Origin: Medicago truncatula
Taxonomy: Eukaryota; Streptophyta; Magnoliopsida; Fabales; Fabaceae
Assembly (NCBI RefSeq): GCF_003473485.1
Contig: NC_053043.1
Location: forward strand, 38,602,576-38,666,575
Direction of reading: 5' to 3'
Length of the DNA stretch: 64,000 nucleotides
In this document: in pieces, positions 55,679 to 64,000 of the stretch
How the letters are laid out: each line of letters opens with the position of its first letter
How positions within the stretch are numbered: the stretch's first letter is position 1
Made by a program: the position numbers and the translations under genes
Notes under the pieces: generated by a model
Seen by the model: the letters and a program-made list of their open reading frames with translations, nothing else
Database searches by the model: none
What the model was told of the DNA's origin: nothing

Positions 55679-57678
55679 CTTCTGTGTGAACTTATTTAGT
55701 TTTCTTTTTTCACTTCCTCTTTAGTGTTTACAGGGTTCGTGACATTCTATCCAAGAAAGTTTCAAAACAAGCACTTAAAATATTAGATGTATTATATAGG
55801 TTTCTAATTTGTACATGCATTTTCTTTAATAATGTTAGTAATACCGAGAAAAGAAAAGAAAAGTAATGAACATATCAAATTGCAGCTATATTGGCATTGC
55901 CAAATAGTGGTGTTGTCAAAAGTAATGAACATATCCAGCAAAAACAAGGATTCATATCAAATTGAAGAATGAACATATCCAGTCAAAAGTAAAAACATGT
56001 TTCCCCAAAATCGATGTTGTCAAATAGCGACTATATTGATGCTATATCATTGTAAAATTTGAAAAATCGCTATTATTCTGCGATACACTATTTAGTACAA
56101 GTTGTTATCAAACAGCGCTATAAAGGCGCTATAGAGTTGTAGCATAACGGAATTTAAACAAACCACTCTTTTCCGTGAAGCTCGGTTTACAACACTGTGA
56201 AAGATATACTTACATACATACAAAGAGTGGTTCAGTTTATAACTATAAAAATTACTATTGATATATGAAACCGTTAACCACATTCTCAAATTGAAATGAA
56301 AACTAAAATTGCGATACAATCCTGAAATTAGTGTTAATATTGGGAAAGGGAGAAAAAGAACGGTAGAAAGGAGAAATTTGGGAAATCGGAAATCGCTAAA
56401 GGAAAGAAATGTTACCGTAAGAGCCAAGAGAAAAAGACGTGAGAGAGACTTCCAATGAAAAAGTGTGTTAAAAATTCTTTATTCAAAATTTATTTAATAA
56501 ATGATATATTTAGTTTATATTATAGTTTAGGTATATAATCTATTCGAGTAACTTAATAAAAGATTATTCTATTATATTTAGGACTAAGGAAGTTTTTTTT
56601 TTTTTAATAGAGTGATGGCTAAAATATGAAGAATTCTAAACAATTCGGTAGCATATTTACTATATTTGCTCTCTTTAGAATATTGGCATGAGGGAAGGCT
56701 TGCTCCCCCTCCACTGCATTGAGCATTTGTAAGGACTAAAGTATGAAGACCACTGCATCAAAACTTTTGGGAGAATTTCCAAATATTAACACGGAAATGT
56801 TACAGTTCACTAAATTAGTGGTTAAGGTGGAGATTTTTGTTTTGTTCTTGGAATGGCATCAAAGTTTTATAACCTTCTTGAAGCATTTCCAATGAGTGTG
56901 TTCCATAAGTTGATAACAAATGACTTGGTCTTTTCCATATCTTAATTAGTCGGTCCATTCGAGGAACTTGAATAAGATATGGTATCTTGCTAACATTGAG
57001 TAGAAACATTACTTGTTTTTGTATTAATGCATACAAAAACATTACTTGTTTCATTCTGTGCTATTTTATACTATCCTATAGTATAAAAATTACTCGTTTC
57101 GTTCTGTGCTATTTTATCCTATCCTATAGTATAATAATTTAGCATGTTCTTTTTCTATTAGAAGGTAAAAGTAAGAAGCAATGAGCATGTGATTGTTTAC
57201 CAATAATAACCATCCAGCTCAATTTATTCAAGATAGGGCTGCCTGAAATTGCAAGTGTTCCTGATTAATCGACAAATAGTGTCCAATGAATATTTTGAGC
57301 CTTTTTTTGGCTGAACAAAACTTTATTTCTCCTTTGCCTTTTTTGTTGCAAAACCATAATAATCTTTTCATAAAACATTACATGGATAGGAGAGGAGAGG
57401 AACCATCACAGAATCATTTATTGATATCTAATTGTAAGAGCTGAATAGGGAGCTTATAAAAAAATATACTTCAATACCTTGGAATCCAAGTTTTAATAAA
57501 GCATAACAGAACACTTTGATTTGTTTATATTTATTGCAGCCTTGCAACAAGTAAACATTTTTTAACACATAACAGCTGTCACTTTACATGGCCAAAACTA
57601 CCCTCAAATGTGTATGAGAAACTTACATTGGAAAAAACAAATTTTCTAAACCAGAATGAAATATATGAACCAACTCAC
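55679..57678. other. AUG7 promoter side and intergenic DNA
   Basis: No gene recognised. A repeat-like stretch around 55900-56140 holds GCGCTATAAAGGCGCTATAG and related words. The minus-strand frame 56815-57054 is low in low-complexity residues but has no domain I recognise. A tandem duplication lies at 57041-57136. Confidence 0.55.
57041..57136. repeat. 48-bp unit, two tandem copies
   Basis: ATTACTTGTTTCATTCTGTG and ATTACTCGTTTCGTTCTGTG begin two adjacent copies that both end CTATCCTATAGTATAA. Confidence 0.88.
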
Positions 57679-59429
<1,751 letters not shown>

Positions 59430-59549
59430 TTTCTTGATGATGAAGAAGAACAAGAGAAGAAAAAGAGAAGACTTGTTTAGGAAGTTATTGAGTTGGTTGG
59501 AATTGTAACTGAATCTGAATGGTTTGTTAGCATATTGATTGATACTTTT

Positions 59550-59556
59550 TTTATAT
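59550..59556 (-). promoter_or_regulatory. TATA box of the peroxidase gene
   Basis: TATATAA on the minus strand, about 120 bases upstream of the start codon. Confidence 0.55.
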
Positions 59557-60204
59557 AGGAAAGGAACTAGGAATTAGGGGTGTAACACTGTGTTATGTTA
59601 TACCATGCAAATAAAGCTGAAAAATCAAATGCAAAATATTCATGTCTATATCAATGTTTAACATATTTAAAGGTCTTATTGTAAAATCAAGTTAAAGAAT
59701 GTATCATGTTAGATTTCAAAAAGATTTATACATGCAAATGAAGCTGAAACATACCAAATGTAAAATAGAATGTCATAACAATGTTTAAAAAAAAGGTTAG
59801 ACTATAAAAAATAAAATAAAAAGCTTATACCAAGTAATAGGCCAGCCTTGGATCTTGAATATTTTGAACAAGTCACACATATTTACATAAAACCTAACAC
59901 GGTCTAGCTTATTCTCACCCCTAATGGTAAACTCATATTGACTTTAAGCCAGCTGAGGTGCTTCATACTAGGAGTTCAAATTTTATCAATTCGGGTTGAG
60001 TTAAAAATCCTGTAAGTTTTCTACCAAATCAATCCAACCCGGTGATAAGCTAGTTTCTTTGGTTCGGTCAATGGAGCATACGGCATAAGATACTCTTACA
60101 ATTCAAAAAAATAATTAAAAGACATTCTCTTTTAAAATCTCAACGATTAGACTAAGGTTGCCTTATAAACATATCTAATCCAAGCATACTTTTTTAACAT
60201 ATTT

Positions 60205-60332
60205 TTTTTAGGTACACAAAGTGACAACAATTATTGAAAACTCGCATACACAAGGAGTTGAAGTTCGAATCTCAGTCACGACGTCCGGCCTAACGACGTT
60301 TTTTCACTTGAGTTAGGATTTGTTGGACTTTT
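60205..60332 (-). mobile_element. Diverged SINE, same family as 11422-11563
   Basis: Shares the T-run plus GGTACACAAAGTGAC-like left edge and GTCACGACGTCCGGCCTAAC. Degenerate B box (GAGATTCGAAC on the minus strand). Possible imperfect TSD CTTTTTTAACAT versus ACTTTTTAATAT. Confidence 0.6.
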
Positions 60333-60421
60333 TAATATATATTTTATCCATCAAATATCTACAGACTAAGATCTGGGGTTTAGATCATAATATATATATA
60401 TATAGGAGGCATATATATCAT

Positions 60422-61372
60422 GTGAGAATAACATTTGTATGTGAGAATGATAAAAATAAATGGTAGCCGTCAGATTAGAAAGGAAGGATTGAGATTAAAG
60501 ATGGGTTAAATGAATGTGTCACGGTCAATTCTCACATTTTCCTTCAACGCGTTAACGTTTCTTAGTGTGTATTTGGTTTGAAGCTTGCTACCCTAGAATC
60601 ACGTTTTTTTTTTCACGGTTTTCAATGTGTTTTGGCCGCAATTTTGAGAAGCTCCAAATGGTAGCTTGTGAGTTGACGTGAAAAATTGTCGTGATTTGGT
60701 TCAATTTAATGCTTTACCAAACACATGTTTATTCTTCTCCGGTTGCGACTCTTCTTCCTCTCACCTTCCAAGACCAGTTTCGACGACTCCTACCCTCCAC
60801 CCCCAATAGGACGTTGTCGCCACCTTCCCCCATCAATTCCGACATCGTTTCTTTCCCTCCTCATCATTTTCATTTTTTTTTCTTTATAATTCTTCTTCTC
60901 TCATCTCTATGTCCCTTGTCTAGTTTTCTCTCTGTGTTGGGTTCAAATTGAAACAAACATAACATGTTTACTACTATGATTGCAAATAGAATGGCACAAA
61001 AATATAAAATTCAACTATAAATTTCCATATTCGTTAATCTATTCTTTTTGCACAAAATAACTTAATAAAAACAAGAAGCCAAACAGTCCATGAAATAAAG
61101 GGAATGAATGAATTTGTGTTGTAAATTGAGGTTTGGAATGTTTCCTACAATGTTTAATTAATGGAAGGCTAGGGGCAAGAGGAAGAAGACGAGTGTTCTG
61201 CGTAAGAAATTGGGGAATAAGGGGAGAGTGAGAACTAACGCGTGAATGAGAAGATAATTTAGAGATTGGGTTACAACAGCTCGCTTAACTCATCTTTTAA
61301 TCTCAATCGTTCCTTTTTAATCTGATGGCTACCATTTATTCTTACCATTCTCACATACAAATATTATTCTCA
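60422..61372. mobile_element. Non-autonomous element with about 85-bp inverted ends
   Basis: Left GTGAGAATAACATTTGTATG and right CATACAAATATTATTCTCA begin long inverted repeats that continue through AAATGGTAGCCGTCAGATTA and GGATTGAGATTAAAGATG. About 950 bp. Long TIRs suggest a MULE, but no TSD is visible. Confidence 0.7.
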
Positions 61373-62238
61373 TTTTATTTTCTTTTATCATTGAGCTCAA
61401 ACCTTATAATTCCAACACTTGTGAATTTAGGTTCTAACTAGAATTACTAAGTTATTGCTAAGTTGATGAATGAAAGCATGGAACTAGTTGGCATACAAAA
61501 TATGATCACTCTGGAATTAAAGTTAAGCTTTCTTAAAGGAACGTGAACAAGATTGGATGACATAACCTTATGTAATACCTTTTTTTAGAAGAGATTGGAA
61601 ACTATGACCAGCTGCATATGATTTGGACGATTTCAAAGAGAATCAATGGGAAAAAAAATTGAAAAGCAAAGGTTTGTGTTTTCTGGAATTGATTTGAAGA
61701 AAGGAAGAAGGGGGTAAACAAAAGAGAGTGAATAGGTGAGGAAAAAAAAAAAAAACAGCAATAATGACAAAAAAAAAAGGAAAATAAATAAAACATTAAT
61801 CATAAACAGTAAATTACAATTATGGCCCTTGGTTTTGATTTTTTCAAAAAGCAAAAATTGGATATTTTGGTCCAAGTAAAAAGGTGATGGTTGCTAAAAT
61901 GCTCCTCGATAAAAAGAAGTCTATCCTAGCAAACCAAAATAGACATTTTTTACATCACTAAGAGGCGATTTCAACTACATAAACAGCTAGAAACACATCT
62001 CTAAACAAGAAGTTTGGTTCTTAAATTTGATATACTTTGCATTAAATAAAACTCCACAACAAAAACAGACACTTTTGTTTAAACAGACATACAGCATTCA
62101 TGTCAAAGTATACTGGAATGTGACATGGATAATTCCTGACATTGTAGGAATGCTATGCTAAACTTACATTCTGGCAGATACAACTAGGTGAAAAATGTAA
62201 CAAAATTGAAAGGGACAAAAGCTAAATCATATGCAGAC

Positions 62239-64000
62239 TCAATTTTGCTCTTGGGTTGAGGCATCGTTTGTTGCATCAGCTTCACCTTCACCTTCAGCCC
62301 CCTTCTTACCTGCATAAAAACCAAGCATTTGTTATCCAACCATTCAACAATTACGCATTTGTAGTGATCAGCTTCTGCTTTTTAAATGATCTTTAACAAC
62401 TTCCAAATTATAGTTTTTTAAAGCTTAAACAGACCCTTAGGATTCGACCGTTACCTTTCTTCTTCTTTCCACCACCCTTCTTCTTTGTCTTTACGCCCAA
62501 TGCTAGCCAGGCCTTAATTTCAGGATCATCTACTGTTTTAGTAGGCTGAATTTCCTGGAGTGGATGAGATGTGATACGGTCTGATCCATTTGGCATTAGC
62601 AAGACCGTGAATTTGATGTGTGCAACATAATCACCTGAAAAATATGCAACCATGTAAAGGCATGTTAACAGTGCTCAAACAAACATGACAATCGGTATCA
62701 GAGGTATCAGCAGCATAAATAATATTACCAGGCTTTTCATGTAGAACAGGATAAGGCTGCAGAAGCTCGTGATTCATGCATTCCACCAAACCCAGACGAG
62801 CTCTTTTTTCTTCCAAAGCCCTATAAAGGAACAACCATTTGAAGGTCAACAAAAAGAGAATCAAAACCAAAACCATTTAGACAAATGCTGTTAGGAATGG
62901 GTTATTTGAATTTATCTACTAGCATAAACATTGTGACACTATTTGGAAGGGTTTATAGAATCAGCGTTTAACACGTCCATGAATTGTTTCAACCTTTTTC
63001 AAATAAGGATGCAGCTTATGAAAATAGACTATAGCTTATGTAAATACAATTTAACCGTTTTATCTTTTGTTATATAAATAGTTAATACATGACACCTATA
63101 CATGACACCGTTTTATCTCAAACAGGTGATGAAGTTACCTTGCAGAGAATGGCATGATGGGAAAATTTTGGCTTATTTCACTGTAAATAAATCTCGATGC
63201 TTTCATCTTCAAGTTATAACTTCTGTCAACAGCCCTCTTATAAATAGTTGTCTGCTTCTCATCCAACAGCTTAGGCTGCAAAGGGAATAAACTTCACTAC
63301 ATTTACTATTGAGAAACTGTAATATTCGTAAACATCTATAAGTATAGTTCAATTCATCTACCTTGCCTTCTCCAGTACTGGCTACAATATCAATAGCATA
63401 AACTTCATTTTCTTCGAATTCTGCATCATCGACCCTTGTATCCGGATTAGATACACTTAGCACAACCTTATTTGCATCAATCACAAACTGCTTCATTTGG
63501 TGGCTAAGAACACCCTCAACAATTCTACAATCATAGGCAGCAGCGACCTTCTGAATGGCATCAGTTACATCTTGGTTCTGTCAGGGAAAAAAAAAACATT
63601 TATTAGCAACTACTTAAAAACAAAATTAAAACTTAGCTTTCCAACATTCATTACAAATTTTATCTAACATGTTTTTAAGGAAAATACCATCTAACATTGT
63701 CCAGAATAAAACTTGTTTAAACATTATAAAAACACATCATGCACTGAACTATTTAACAAGTGCAACTAAGCAGCAAAGAAAGAAAACCAAGGTCGTTTAT
63801 GAGTAATAATTAATTTGAACAATACAGTTATTTCTGCCAAATCTTAATATTGATTAGATTGTTGTATTATGTTGGCTGCAATAGACAAGTGTTTTGACTA
63901 TAAAATCAAAACAACAATAAACTTATTATTCAGCCTTTTTTAGTTTAGGCAACAGGGAAAAGAGGAAACCAAAACAGAATCGATAACCTCGGCAAAGTTG
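62239..64000 (-). CDS. EBP1: EBP1/PA2G4 homologue (ErbB3-binding protein-like), 5' part outside window
   Basis: Methionine-aminopeptidase-fold protein without peptidase activity; in plants EBP1 promotes cell growth, proliferation and ribosome biogenesis. Exons visible on the minus strand: 63577-63362, 63275-63139, 62820-62729, 62634-62455, 62309-62239, all GT-AG and in phase. They encode about 230 C-terminal residues. Recognisable blocks: [99 protein letters not shown] and the Lys-rich tail [13 protein letters not shown] (nucleolar/RNA binding). The tail ends [14 protein letters not shown]. The remaining upstream exons lie beyond 64000; a fragment of one may touch the edge (64000 to about 63988), but I could not confirm it. 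Confidence 0.93.

Larger units (their letters stand above)
59430..62238. other. Intergenic DNA between the peroxidase and EBP1 homologue
   Basis: Contains a SINE relative (60205-60332) and a long-TIR element (60422-61372). The frames 60691-60951 and 61602-61875 are low-complexity (poly-Phe/Ser) and not believed. Confidence 0.6.

Noticed and set aside
63988..64000. Edge exon of the EBP1 homologue (..GCCGAG/gttatc on the minus strand)
   Set aside because: Only about 13 bases are inside the window and the frame does not clearly match the expected family residues.

Overview
The window is nuclear DNA of a dicot plant. The evidence is spliced genes with GT-AG introns, plant-only families (TCP, IQD, SPEAR/TIE, receptor-like protein, class III peroxidase, plant augmin), a miR319 target site, and AT-rich intergenic DNA full of Stowaway-type MITEs, tRNA-derived SINEs, L1 and Ty1-copia remnants. 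Several repeat styles (a 'GGCTTAAATATG' terminal inverted repeat family, a GACACCGACAC dispersed repeat) resemble those of papilionoid legumes such as Medicago; that placement is inference.

Layout. 1-872 (+): 3' part of a CIN-type TCP factor with a miR319 site. 3597-6467 (-): five-exon IQ67-domain (IQD) protein. 6500-22380: a 16-kb gene-free tract of MITEs, SINEs, microsatellites and a family of homologous blocks, some with nested insertions whose target-site duplications are still exact. 22544-25114 (+): five-exon SPEAR/TIE-type EAR repressor. 26146-28268 (-): a 5'-truncated L1 LINE end with an RNase H pseudogene, then a collapsed BCS1-like AAA-ATPase pseudogene. 29107-29518 (+): a small secreted cysteine-rich (defensin-like) gene whose two exons do not join in frame. 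31812-36276 (-): seven-exon Na+/Ca2+ exchanger-like NCL with two EF hands. 40473-43268 (+): intronless LRR receptor-like protein. 45844-55678 (-): nine-exon AUGMIN subunit 7, whose 4.6-kb seventh intron holds Ty1-copia remnants including a gag ORF that is an in-frame tandem duplication. 57679-59429 (-): four-exon, membrane-anchored class III peroxidase (PRX48-like). 62239-64000 (-): 3' part of an EBP1/PA2G4 homologue running off the right edge.

The genes are independent units with no operon logic. One functional link is notable: a CIN-TCP factor and a member of the family that includes TIE repressors, which bind CIN-TCPs, lie about 22 kb apart. The strongest unusual signals are three Mutator-like MITEs with exact 9-bp target duplications (one carrying a 25-bp minisatellite), a 26-bp A-tailed insertion between exact 17-bp repeats, the duplicated gag, an apparent AT-AG intron in AUG7, and the frame conflict in the defensin-like gene. 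All exon models were read by eye from splice signals, frame continuity and family resemblance, with no alignment or expression data.
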